NCBI GenBank assembly: GCA_964649415.1
Contig: CAZYSK010000024.1
Coordinates: 10,684-74,683, forward strand
Reading direction: 5' to 3'
Length of the DNA stretch: 64,000 bases
DNA from: CAZYSK01 sp964649415
Lineage (GTDB): Bacteria; Chloroflexota; Anaerolineae; B4-G1
This document shows positions 8,903-17,424 of this stretch, piece after piece. Every line of letters starts with the position of its first letter. Within the stretch, counting starts at the first letter, position 1. The notes beneath the pieces were generated by a model. That model was given only the letters and a program-made list of their open reading frames with translations, ran no database searches and was not told the DNA's origin. The position numbers and the translations under genes were made by a program.

Positions 8903-8904
8903 GC

Positions 8905-9250
8905 GGGGCGCACAACGGATTTCTCTTTCTCCGTCCTCGGAACGACAGACCAACTCCCGGGCCTGGGGATCGAACGTGATCTCCAGTTGCTGCTCAGCGA
9001 AGTCCTTTCCAGCATTGTAGAGCTGCGCACCGAGAGAGAACTGACCCTGCGAACTCGTGCGCCGAAACCACCGTCCTTGAGCGAGGTAGTCGTAGACTCG
9101 TTCGAGGTCGAGCATCGACTCTTCCCTGTCCGGACGATACGGTCTGCCAGAGTGCACAGCTTCTGGATAGGCCTCCAGCGGAGGACGCCGATCCGAGGCC
9201 TGGGTTGGAAAGTCGTGGTTGAGGAAATGACGTCGATCGGTCAGTCTCAT
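8905..9250 (-). pseudogene. Transposase (integrase-core type) C-terminal remnant
   Basis: Translation of the minus strand gives about 111 residues resembling the tail of DDE integrase-core transposases. It holds a segment like RVYDYLAQGRWFRR and then a small beta domain around GQFSLGAQLYNAGK and ITFDPQARELVCRSEDG. The catalytic DDE core is missing upstream of 9250. The frame runs without a stop into the antisense of the threonine aldolase gene, so both ends are lost. The family assignment is from pattern memory and not from a search. Confidence 0.6.
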
Positions 9251-9335
9251 TCGAGACTTTGCTAATGTGCAACCGGTACGACTTTATAGGACTTGACACC
9301 CGGACAGTACTATGCTTTCTATGTTCTTATCCTTT

Positions 9336-10256
9336 TCACCGGCCGTTCCGCTCTCGATACAGAATATACATCCCACTAGACAGCGTCAGAAAAGCACCTG
9401 CCAATGTCATCAACGTCGGGATCTCTTGCCAAATGACAAAGCCCCACATGATATTGATCGGCAGCGATACATATTCAAACGGGGCAACCACCGAGGCTTG
9501 AGCCGCGCTATAGGCACGCGCCATACAATACATCCCACCAGCCCATACCAGCCCTAAACCGGACATGATGATCCAATCCAGGAATGTCGGCATGGTCCAG
9601 GTCCGAAGAAGAAAAGCAATACTCGGATGAGCGTCGGGAATCTCTCCCACAATGCCAGGAAGTGGCACCAAAACAAAAGCGGCAACCAGGTAAACAAGCG
9701 AACTGTAGTAGGCCATTGTGGCGCTGCTGTCCGTTGTTTGCAGCCTACGTGTGAGCATGACATTAAGCGCATAGAACAGCACGGATATCAAAATGAAAAT
9801 GGAACCCAGATTGAAGGTTACCGAACCGGGTCTGACAATAAAAAGGACACCCACAAAACCAACGATCAGCGCCAGCCAGCGACGTGGGCCAACCTTTTCG
9901 CCCAGCATCACGACCGATAAGAAGGTGATCATCAGCGGAGCCGAGAAGCGAATCGATTCGACATCGGCCAGCGGCAGAGCAGCCAATCCCATAAAGTGGG
10001 TGGTGTAGGAGAGAAAAAGGAAAACTCCACGCACATATTCGAGCTTGTGCCGCTGCGTGGTTGGCAGCCCCCGCTTGCCTTCATAGCGATAAAAGAGCAG
10101 GGTGCAGGGCAAGGCAATCAAGCTGCGAAAAGTGACGATTTCCAATATGGAATAGTCGCCGCCAATCCATTTGACCGCGATATTTTGGAGGGAGAAGATC
10201 AGTGCAGACAGCATGAGAAAGCTGACGCCCGTGACGTTGGAACTAGTTTTCGTCAT
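9336..10256 (-). CDS. EamA/DMT-superfamily transporter
   Basis: This 306-aa inner-membrane protein has about ten hydrophobic helices arranged as two EamA repeats, with the usual GEKVGPRRWLALIVGFVGVLFIV motif ending repeat 1. Such proteins export small metabolites or amino acids. ATG 10256 is preceded by GAGGTAAA. The frame extends further upstream but only into the next gene's antisense. The gene follows a CocE-type hydrolase by 19 bases. Its base composition is clearly more AT-rich than the neighbours, which hints at recent acquisition. The substrate is unknown. Confidence 0.88.
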   Translation of the reverse strand: MTKTSSNVTGVSFLMLSALIFSLQNIAVKWIGGDYSILEIVTFRSLIALPCTLLFYRYEGKRGLPTTQRHKLEYVRGVFLFLSYTTHFMGLAALPLADVESIRFSAPLMITFLSVVMLGEKVGPRRWLALIVGFVGVLFIVRPGSVTFNLGSIFILISVLFYALNVMLTRRLQTTDSSATMAYYSSLVYLVAAFVLVPLPGIVGEIPDAHPSIAFLLRTWTMPTFLDWIIMSGLGLVWAGGMYCMARAYSAAQASVVAPFEYVSLPINIMWGFVIWQEIPTLMTLAGAFLTLSSGMYILYRERNGR

Positions 10257-10275
10257 GTGTTTACCTCGGTGATGT

Positions 10276-11994
10276 TCATCTTTCAATAATTGGGAGAACC
10301 AGACGCGATGGATACGCCGCGTCATGGAAGACACGGTTGATCGCGGGTTGGTATTGATCGGCAGTCTCACTGGCGATCTCCCCGCCCGTGTTGCTGTTGC
10401 GGTCGAACCGTGGGAAGTTGCTGCTGGAGACCTCCAACCGGATGCGGTGGCTTGGCAAGAACACGTTCGCCGTGGCCCACAAGTCGAGCCGGAGTTCGTA
10501 GATCGCATCAGGTTCGAGGAGTTCAGGCTCCGTGAACGAGTCGCGGTAGCGGGCACGCAGAATGCCCTCGGTCAGGATCATCGCCTGGCCATCTGGGTAG
10601 ACATCCACCAGCTTGCCCGTAAAGTCCGTGTCACGCGCCGATGAGACCACGAACAGGCACAGTTCGATTGGACCGGTCACTTCCACCGGGCGATCCAGCA
10701 CCGGGGTGCTATACACCAGCACGTCATCGCGCAGTTCAACCTCGCGCTGGTCGCGCGGCCCCATGGCATTGCCACCAGGTAGGATGACTTGGCCGCCGAC
10801 GGTTGGCACCGGACGCAAGGGGTTGTACAGGTACACATCCGGCGGCTCGTCGCCCGGTGGCTCGGTTGATAGTGTGCCGTCGCCGTAAAGAGTGTTCGCC
10901 CCTCCGCTGCTGTGCAGGTAGTAAGGGCGGTATTGCGTGTTTGGTAGCGGCCAAGCGGCTTCGGTGCGCCATTCGTCAACGCCCATCACAAAGATCATCA
11001 CCGGCGGCTCTTGGTCTATACCATTGTCCACATCTTTCAGCCAGCGGTCGAACCAACGAAGATGGATACCAGGCAGATCGATGGCAGCGCTGCTGCTGCC
11101 CCAGCCAAATTCGCGTTCCGGGAAACTGCCGCTGAAGTTCATATGTGTCCAGGGGCCGATGATCAGGCGCTGGTTCCGGCGGGCCTCTTCCGTGCCGCCT
11201 CGCTGCTTCATGCCCATGTAATTCTGGAAGGTGCTCCACAGAAAGATGTCGTACCAGCCGCTGACGTTGAGCGCGGGCACGCTGATCTGCTCGTATCCCG
11301 CCTGGGGTGAGGAAGGCAGCCAATAGTCATCCGCCGTTGGGTGAGCCAGCCAGTCAAGGTAGAAGTCTGCGTACTCCCGGATCAAAGGATGGGTGGCGAG
11401 CGGGAGTTCAGTCAGTGCCACATCCACGTCTAAAGGGGTTTCACTATCTAACGGCTTCTCACCGCGGGCGACACGGCGCCCGACTTCTGCCGGAACGATG
11501 TTTGCGACCACCCAGCGGAGATCATGGAGTACCTTGGCTCCGCCCTGGTATGCGCAACCTTCGTACCCATCTGAGAAGGTGATCGATGGCGCCATCGCTC
11601 GCAAGGCCGGGGGCTGTTCACGGGCAGGCAACCACTGGGTGGAACCCAGGTAGGAGCCACCGAAGGTGCCCACCACCCCATTTGACCAGGGTTGAGCCGC
11701 CGCCCAGGCAAAGGCATCAAGGCCGTCGTCTGTTTCTTGAACGTGCGGGTTGAACGTCCCCTCGGAGGCATAGCGTCCCCGCACATCCTGAGCCACCACT
11801 GTGTAGCCAGCCTGCACCGCCCGCAAAATGTTGAAGATATCCCCGCCGGCGACCACGTGGTCTTTGTTGTAGGGGGTGCGGACGACCAGCACAGGTGTAG
11901 GGCTTGCGCCCTCCAGCCGATAGATGTCGGTGGCGAGCTGTACTCCATCGCGCATGGGGACCATGATGTTCTTTTCAACTAGAATGGTTGTCAT
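10276..11994 (-). CDS. CocE/NonD-family hydrolase (S15-type alpha/beta hydrolase)
   Basis: The 572-aa protein has an alpha/beta-hydrolase core starting MVPMRDGVQLATDIYR. The nucleophile elbow is GTFGGSYLGSTQW (Ser114), an inserted helical cap follows, and the C-terminal jelly-roll domain includes VTGPIELCLFVVSSARDTDFTGKLVDV. Family members cleave acyl or peptide bonds (cocaine esterase, X-Pro dipeptidyl peptidase). No signal peptide is present, so it is probably cytoplasmic. It overlaps the GH3 gene by 20 bases and precedes the EamA gene by 19 bases, suggesting one operon that takes up or degrades a conjugate. The substrate cannot be read from sequence. Confidence 0.9.
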   Translation of the reverse strand: MTTILVEKNIMVPMRDGVQLATDIYRLEGASPTPVLVVRTPYNKDHVVAGGDIFNILRAVQAGYTVVAQDVRGRYASEGTFNPHVQETDDGLDAFAWAAAQPWSNGVVGTFGGSYLGSTQWLPAREQPPALRAMAPSITFSDGYEGCAYQGGAKVLHDLRWVVANIVPAEVGRRVARGEKPLDSETPLDVDVALTELPLATHPLIREYADFYLDWLAHPTADDYWLPSSPQAGYEQISVPALNVSGWYDIFLWSTFQNYMGMKQRGGTEEARRNQRLIIGPWTHMNFSGSFPEREFGWGSSSAAIDLPGIHLRWFDRWLKDVDNGIDQEPPVMIFVMGVDEWRTEAAWPLPNTQYRPYYLHSSGGANTLYGDGTLSTEPPGDEPPDVYLYNPLRPVPTVGGQVILPGGNAMGPRDQREVELRDDVLVYSTPVLDRPVEVTGPIELCLFVVSSARDTDFTGKLVDVYPDGQAMILTEGILRARYRDSFTEPELLEPDAIYELRLDLWATANVFLPSHRIRLEVSSSNFPRFDRNSNTGGEIASETADQYQPAINRVFHDAAYPSRLVLPIIER

Positions 11995-14278
11995 TGCTGT
12001 GTACCTGCTTCAACAATTCGTCCACCATTTCCTCGGGGTGCACGGTCCACGCGTCTCGCTGGAAAATCAGTACGCTCACCAGGGGCATGTCATTAAGCAT
12101 TTCCATAATATCCATACCGATGGCGCCTTCGTTGCCATAACGCTCGTCGCCACCGCTGAACCTCTTGCGGGCTTGGGTTTCCATCTTTTCGTAGTGAGGG
12201 CCAAAGGCAGCCTTGCCGCGCGGGTCAGCCATCCACTCGCGGACGGTGGATTCCTTGTCGAGAATGCAGGGCAACTCGAGGGTTGATTCAAGCGTCACCG
12301 TCAGGGTGTGGCGAATGTCCGCCGCGGAGGCCGCGATGAGGAGGTCGAACTCCCCAGCTTCGGTAATCCACTGCTTATATTCGGGATGATAGTAAGCAAA
12401 GGCGCGGAAATCGAGAGGGATGGAGATGGTTTTGGTCTCGCCCGGCTGGAGTTCCACTTTGGCGAAGCCTTTCAACTCCTTTTCTGGCCGCACCAACCCG
12501 GCTTCGTGGTCGTGGACATACACCTGGACAATTTCCTTGCCTGCCACATCCCCGGTGTTGGTGACATCCACCGTAACCGTCACGCCCTCCGTGTCCTTGA
12601 AGGATTGCGCCGATACTTGCGGATTGCTGTATTCAAAGGTGGTGTAGCTCAGCCCGTAGCCGAAGGGGAAGAGGACGGGCATTTGCTTGGCATCGTAGTA
12701 GCGATAGCCGATGAACAGACCTTCGCCGTAGCGCACTGCGCCCGCGTCGCCCGGCCAGTTGAGATGGGAGGGAGTGTCGGCGAGTTTGAGAGGGAAGGTT
12801 TCCGCCAGCTTGCCGGAGGGATTGACTTTGCCAAACAGTACATCGGCAATCGCCGTGCCGCCTGCCTGCCCCATCAGCCAGCTTTCAAGGACGGCGGCCA
12901 CATCGTCAATCCAGGCGCTCATGGCGACCGGCGCGCCGTTGTTGAGCACCACGACGGTCTTGGACTGGACCGCGGCGACGGCTTTGATCAGCGCGATCTG
13001 CTGTTCGGTCAGGTCGAGGTCGGGGCGGTCGTAGCCCTCGGATTCCTTGAAGGTCGGCAGCGCGATGTACAGCACGGCTACGTCCGCATTCTGGGCGAGT
13101 GTCACGGCTTCGTCGATCAAATCCTGGCGGAAGGAATCATCTTTGGGGTAGCCTTCGCCGTAGGTCAGTCCGGCGTCTCTGGCCAGAGCTGCCAGCTCGT
13201 CGAACGGAACCGCCACTTTGGTCGGTTTGATGTGCGAACTGCCGCCGCCCTGGAAGTGAGCGTGTTGCGCGGAGCGACCGATCACGGCGATGCGCTGCTG
13301 GCCTTTGAGGGGCAGGATACCGTCGTTTTTGAGCAGCACGATGCCTTCCGCGGCGACGTGATGCGCCAGTTCGTGATGCGCGTCCACATCAAATTCGCCG
13401 CCTTTGGACGTTTCCGCGGCCTTGAAGACGATGCCCAGAATGCGGCGAACGGATTCGTCCAGCACGGCTTCGTCCAGTTCGCCGGAGCGCACGGCGGCAA
13501 TCACTTCTTTGACACGGCGATCCTGCGGGCCGGGCATTTCCCAATCCAGCCCGCCTTTCAGCGCCGCGACTCGGTCGCGCACCGCGCCCCAGTCGGAGAC
13601 CACCAAACCTTGAAAGCCCCATTCGCCCTTGAGAACCTTGTTCAAAAGGCCGGCGTGCTCGGAGGCAAACGTGCCATTGACTTTGTTGTACGAACACATC
13701 ACCGTCCAGGGTTGGGCCTGTTTGACGGCTTTCTCAAAGGCGGGTAGGTAGATTTCGCGCAGGGTACGCTCGTCCACTTCGGCGCTGATGCTGAAACGCT
13801 GGAATTCCTGGTTGTTGGCGGCGTAATGCTTGAGGGAAGTTCCCACCCCTTTGCTTTGCACGCCATTGATGAAGTTGGCGGCCAGCTCCCCGGCCAGATA
13901 GGGGTCTTCGGAAAAGTACTCAAAGTCACGGCCACCCAACGGGGAGCGTTTCATATTCGCGCCGGGGCCGAGGAGTACATCCACATTCAGGGCAATACAT
14001 TCTTCGGCTAGGGCCTCGCCCACTGTGCGGATCAAATCCACATCCCAGGTGGACGCGAGACAAGATGCGGTGGGGAAACAGGTGGCAGGCAGACTGTCGT
14101 GCGCTATATCGTGGACATCCGGCACGCGGCGGACGCCGTGTGGCCCGTCCGAGACGATCATTTCCGGCACATCCAGGCGCTCGATGGGGGTGGTCGTCCA
14201 TGCGCTTGCGCCGGTGCAGAGCGCGGCTTTCTCTTCGAGGGTCATTTGTGAAACGATAGATTGAATGTTTTTCATCAT
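11975..14278 (-). CDS. Glycoside hydrolase family 3 (beta-glucosidase type)
   Basis: This 767-residue retaining glycosidase has the (beta/alpha)8 domain at residues 1-300 with KHYAANNQE near 150. The nucleophile motif VVSDWGAV places Asp229 as catalytic. The alpha/beta sandwich follows with AVIGRSAQHAHFQGGGSSHI, and a C-terminal fibronectin-III-like domain includes VTVTVDVTNTGDVAGKEIVQVYV. No signal peptide is seen, so a cytoplasmic enzyme acting on imported oligosaccharide or glycoside is likely. AAGGAGA precedes the double ATG. It is first in a three-gene operon with the CocE-type hydrolase and the EamA transporter. Exact sugar specificity is not determinable. Confidence 0.93.
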   Translation of the reverse strand: MMKNIQSIVSQMTLEEKAALCTGASAWTTTPIERLDVPEMIVSDGPHGVRRVPDVHDIAHDSLPATCFPTASCLASTWDVDLIRTVGEALAEECIALNVDVLLGPGANMKRSPLGGRDFEYFSEDPYLAGELAANFINGVQSKGVGTSLKHYAANNQEFQRFSISAEVDERTLREIYLPAFEKAVKQAQPWTVMCSYNKVNGTFASEHAGLLNKVLKGEWGFQGLVVSDWGAVRDRVAALKGGLDWEMPGPQDRRVKEVIAAVRSGELDEAVLDESVRRILGIVFKAAETSKGGEFDVDAHHELAHHVAAEGIVLLKNDGILPLKGQQRIAVIGRSAQHAHFQGGGSSHIKPTKVAVPFDELAALARDAGLTYGEGYPKDDSFRQDLIDEAVTLAQNADVAVLYIALPTFKESEGYDRPDLDLTEQQIALIKAVAAVQSKTVVVLNNGAPVAMSAWIDDVAAVLESWLMGQAGGTAIADVLFGKVNPSGKLAETFPLKLADTPSHLNWPGDAGAVRYGEGLFIGYRYYDAKQMPVLFPFGYGLSYTTFEYSNPQVSAQSFKDTEGVTVTVDVTNTGDVAGKEIVQVYVHDHEAGLVRPEKELKGFAKVELQPGETKTISIPLDFRAFAYYHPEYKQWITEAGEFDLLIAASAADIRHTLTVTLESTLELPCILDKESTVREWMADPRGKAAFGPHYEKMETQARKRFSGGDERYGNEGAIGMDIMEMLNDMPLVSVLIFQRDAWTVHPEEMVDELLKQVHSNDNHSS

Positions 14279-14435
14279 TTATTCTTCTCCTTATAGTGAA
14301 AGATTCATGATTAACCACTTGCTATAGATTGTTCGCAAAACGCACTCCGGTTATCTATTGACTGGCAGTTCACAACCGATGATGCGCGTATCAAGCTCAA
14401 GCGTCTTTATCCGTCAATTCCAGATTGACTGGGTA

Positions 14436-16883
14436 CTAGTGCGCACTGTACAGTGCCTGATAGACGGCGAGGTGTTCTCGGACGCGCCGGAGATAGAGGC
14501 GCGGTTCGTACAGCGTGACAAGTTCGAGGAACAGATCGGTGTCGTCGCCGGCAAGCTCCAGCCAACGCTCGGCGCGGGACGGGCCGGCGTTGTAGGCGGC
14601 CAGGGCGGCATCTATCCGGCCGTCGAACCGGTCGCGCTGCTGGGCCAGGTAGTAGGTGCCGAAACGGAGGCTGACGTAGGGGAGGTAGAGGTCGGCGGTC
14701 TCGTAGCCGGGCGGCCAGTCCAATTCGGCGGCGATCTGTGCGCCGGTGGGGGGGACGACCTGCATCACTCCGTGGGCACTGGCCACCGAAGTGGCGAGGC
14801 TTTCGAAGAGGCTCTCCTGGCGGATGAGGGCGAAGACAAGGAGCGGGTTAAGGCCGCTCAGGCGGGCGTTGTCCAGTACGAGGTCTTCGTAGTAGGTGGG
14901 ATAGACCAGGCGCGCGACGAAGGTGGGGGCGTCGAGGACGGTGTCGGCCGGGGAGAGGGACATGACCCGCGCGGCGCAGAGGATGGAGGAACGATACAGG
15001 CCGATGTCGCGGAACGCCAGGGCCAGTTGGTATTGGGCCAGTGCGTCTGCGCGGGTGGCCGTGCGCAGTGCTTCAAGTTCCCATTTGGCTTCCTCGAAGC
15101 GTCCCAGGCGCCACAGCGCCAGCCCGCGTTGGAGGCGGGGATCGGCAGCCAGGTCGGGGGAGAGCTCGCCCAGGCGCACGGCGGATTCCAGGCCCAGCCA
15201 TCCGGCCAGCCACTCCTCCGCCTCGACCTGGGCGGCTGCCGGATCGTATCCGGGATCGGGGCTGTAGCTGGCGGGCGGGAAAGGCGGGGATATGGGAGCG
15301 GCCAGCAGGTCGGCAGCCCGGAGGCCATAGTAGCCCAGGGGATCAGTGGCGCTGGCGGCCTCAAACGCCTCCTGGGCGGCCTCGGCATCGCCCTGGTCGC
15401 GGCGGAGCTTGCCCAGCCAAAGGAGAGCAATGGGGCGGTAGGGCGAGTCGGGGTAGAGCGCGGCCAGGGTGTCCCAGGAGACCGCGGCGTCGACGAGTTC
15501 GCCCAGCCGGTAGGACTGGAGCCCGCTCCGGAAGAGGGCGGGGGGGGCGTAGTCAGAGTCAGGATAGCGCACGTGGGCGTCGAGGTAGGCCTCGGCAGCA
15601 TCCTCCAGTTCATCGCCCCGCTCGAGAAGCTGTGCGGCCTCCCAGAGCGCCTGGGGCGCGTTCGGGTCGTCGGGGACGATCTCCGTAAACTGCGTGTAGG
15701 TCTCGATGGCGGCGTCCGCGTCACCGGCGTCGATGAAGGCCTCCGCCAGGCGCATCCAGGCGTCGCTCCAATGCGCGTTGCCCGGGAAAGAGTCAAGCAG
15801 GGTCTCGAACTCGGCGGCTGCCAGTTCCGGGCTGCCGGCGGCCAGGTACGATAGACCGGCGTACCAGTGGGCGTCGTCCGAGTACGTGTCTGGATAGGTG
15901 CGCATGTAGCGGTAGAGCGCCTCGACCGCCGGGCCGTATGCCTCCCCGTAGTAGTCCACCACGCCGCGCAGGAAGTCGTCCACCGGGCGTCCCGCCTCGA
16001 CCAATTCGACCAGCGAGAGGTAGGCGTAGCGCTCATCGGGGTACGCCTCGACGACGGACGTGTGGCGCTCGTAGCCCGCCTCAACCTCGCCGGACAGGAT
16101 CAGGGTCAGGGCGGCCTGGTGCTCAATGCGGGCGCGATAGGCGCGGATCTGGGCGATGTCCAGGATGGCCTCGTATTGGGCGATGGCGGCGGGGTAGTCT
16201 TGCAGAGCGACGTGTGTCAGGGCCAGCTTCTCGCGCATGCCGACCTCGAAAGAGCGGTCAGGCGCATCGGCGAGCGCGGACTCGTAGGCTTCGACGGCGG
16301 GAAGATAGGCCCCGCCCGCGTAGAGCGCGTTTCCCAGCGACTCGTTGACGTACGCAGTGATGACCGTGCCTGCCGACAGGGCGGCCTGGTACGCCTCAGT
16401 GGCCGTCAGTGGGTGCCCCGCGCCCACCAAAGCCTCGGCCAGGAGGAAGTGGCCGTCGAAAGCCCACTCCCTCTCAGGGTGGGTGGTCAGAAAGTCGCGG
16501 AAGGCCCCCGTGGCCGGGTCGTAGTCGCCCGCGCGCAGATAGGCCGTGCCCAGGCCAAGACGGGCCTGGGCGTCGCCGTCTTGGTCGAGCGGCAGGGCGA
16601 GCACGCGGCGGTAGATCCCGGCCGCGGCCTCGAAGTCACCGTTCTCCGTCGCCCGCGCGGCATCGGCGAGCCATTCGGCTGGGTCGGGCGTGGGTGTTGG
16701 TGTTGGTGTTGGGGTGGGGGTAGGCGTCGGGGTGGGCGTGGGCGTGGAAGTGGGGGTGAGGGTGGGTGTGGGCGTGTCGGTCGCGAGGAATGCCGGCGGC
16801 GTCAAACCGAAGGGCAGGTTGCAGGCCAGCGCAGCCACGGCCAGGGTGGCGAGAACACACAGGGCAATCCTTGCTCGGCTCAT
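14436..16883 (-). CDS. TPR-rich lipoprotein lytic transglycosylase (Slt-like)
   Basis: This envelope enzyme is expected to cleave peptidoglycan between MurNAc and GlcNAc. ATG 16883 gives a lipoprotein signal peptide with lipobox LAC at Cys21. A Thr-Pro repeat linker (about residues 37-66) follows, then some 600 residues of TPR-like helical pairs. The C-terminal Slt domain has FALIRQESLFES (catalytic Glu), SAHGVMQVVP and AAYNAGPSRAERW. The frame stays open 59 codons upstream, but that stretch lacks a signal peptide and covers the intergenic promoter region. Total length is 815 residues. The Thr-Pro linker is encoded by an imperfect GT-rich microsatellite. The region 14279-14435 downstream holds nothing I recognise. 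Confidence 0.9.
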   Translation of the reverse strand: MSRARIALCVLATLAVAALACNLPFGLTPPAFLATDTPTPTLTPTSTPTPTPTPTPTPTPTPTPTPDPAEWLADAARATENGDFEAAAGIYRRVLALPLDQDGDAQARLGLGTAYLRAGDYDPATGAFRDFLTTHPEREWAFDGHFLLAEALVGAGHPLTATEAYQAALSAGTVITAYVNESLGNALYAGGAYLPAVEAYESALADAPDRSFEVGMREKLALTHVALQDYPAAIAQYEAILDIAQIRAYRARIEHQAALTLILSGEVEAGYERHTSVVEAYPDERYAYLSLVELVEAGRPVDDFLRGVVDYYGEAYGPAVEALYRYMRTYPDTYSDDAHWYAGLSYLAAGSPELAAAEFETLLDSFPGNAHWSDAWMRLAEAFIDAGDADAAIETYTQFTEIVPDDPNAPQALWEAAQLLERGDELEDAAEAYLDAHVRYPDSDYAPPALFRSGLQSYRLGELVDAAVSWDTLAALYPDSPYRPIALLWLGKLRRDQGDAEAAQEAFEAASATDPLGYYGLRAADLLAAPISPPFPPASYSPDPGYDPAAAQVEAEEWLAGWLGLESAVRLGELSPDLAADPRLQRGLALWRLGRFEEAKWELEALRTATRADALAQYQLALAFRDIGLYRSSILCAARVMSLSPADTVLDAPTFVARLVYPTYYEDLVLDNARLSGLNPLLVFALIRQESLFESLATSVASAHGVMQVVPPTGAQIAAELDWPPGYETADLYLPYVSLRFGTYYLAQQRDRFDGRIDAALAAYNAGPSRAERWLELAGDDTDLFLELVTLYEPRLYLRRVREHLAVYQALYSAH

Positions 16884-17003
16884 GGTCTGATCGAGGCGTA
16901 TTCTACCGCCGTCAGGTGGCTTTGGCAAGGGGCGCGCGCGGCGCCGATGCGGCCTGTTTTCTGTCAACAACGTGTTATTGAACCTCAAAACCCGGCGCGC
17001 GCG

Positions 17004-17032
17004 TTGACATACTTGTGGTTTTCGTGTATAAT
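17004..17032 (+). promoter_or_regulatory. Consensus sigma-70 promoter for the C1/H4MPT cluster
   Basis: TTGACA at 17004-17009 and TATAAT at 17027-17032 are separated by exactly 17 bases, a perfect consensus match. Initiation near 17039 would give a leader of about 385 bases before the first translated gene at 17425. It is the only strong promoter I see ahead of the 22-kb plus-strand cluster. Confidence 0.85.
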
Positions 17033-17235
17033 AGAGAAAATCCAATATTCCACTGCGCATACACTAGCTCCAACGAGCATTGCCGCATTGAGTAGCGTCC
17101 TCGTCTCATCAAGCGCGCTTTTTGGTAACAGCTTTGGCCTCAGCGGCCTAAGCGTGGGGAACGTCTGGACGGCTCAATACAGCTACCCTGCGGATGGGAT
17201 TGCGCGGCTGTTTAGCATGATCCGCTTAACCACAG

Positions 17236-17269
17236 CCGAGCCGCCGAGAGCCTTCTCTCAGCGGTTCGG
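17236..17269 (+). promoter_or_regulatory. Strong leader hairpin in the 5' untranslated region of the C1 cluster
   Basis: Nine base pairs (CCGAGCCGC at 17236-17244 with 17261-17269, one G-U), a single C/A mismatch, then five pairs (GAGAG/CTCTC) close a CCTT tetraloop. TTGTTT follows, too short for a confident terminator. The hairpin lies in the middle of the 385-base leader. It could act as an attenuator or as part of a riboswitch. I recognise no known riboswitch class. Confidence 0.5.
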
Positions 17270-17424
17270 TTGTTTGCATGTAGGGAGGTGATATAGCCAC
17301 ATAAGTACAGTCAAACAGGTAATGGTTAGGTAACTCAAGCAGGTTTCAGGGATTCCGATTAGGGTTGGAACGTTTGCGTATTTCAGGCTCTGAAGGGCCG
17401 ACACAAATACCTGGAGGTGTTAAC

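Noticed and set aside
8903..9335. Complete insertion sequence
   Set aside because: Only a transposase tail is present, with no catalytic core and no terminal inverted repeats.
12308..17291. Three long plus-strand open frames (12308-13747, 14358-15854, 15867-17291)
   Set aside because: They are antisense to the GH3 and lytic transglycosylase genes. The last also runs through the promoter and leader of the C1 cluster and has no recognisable domain.
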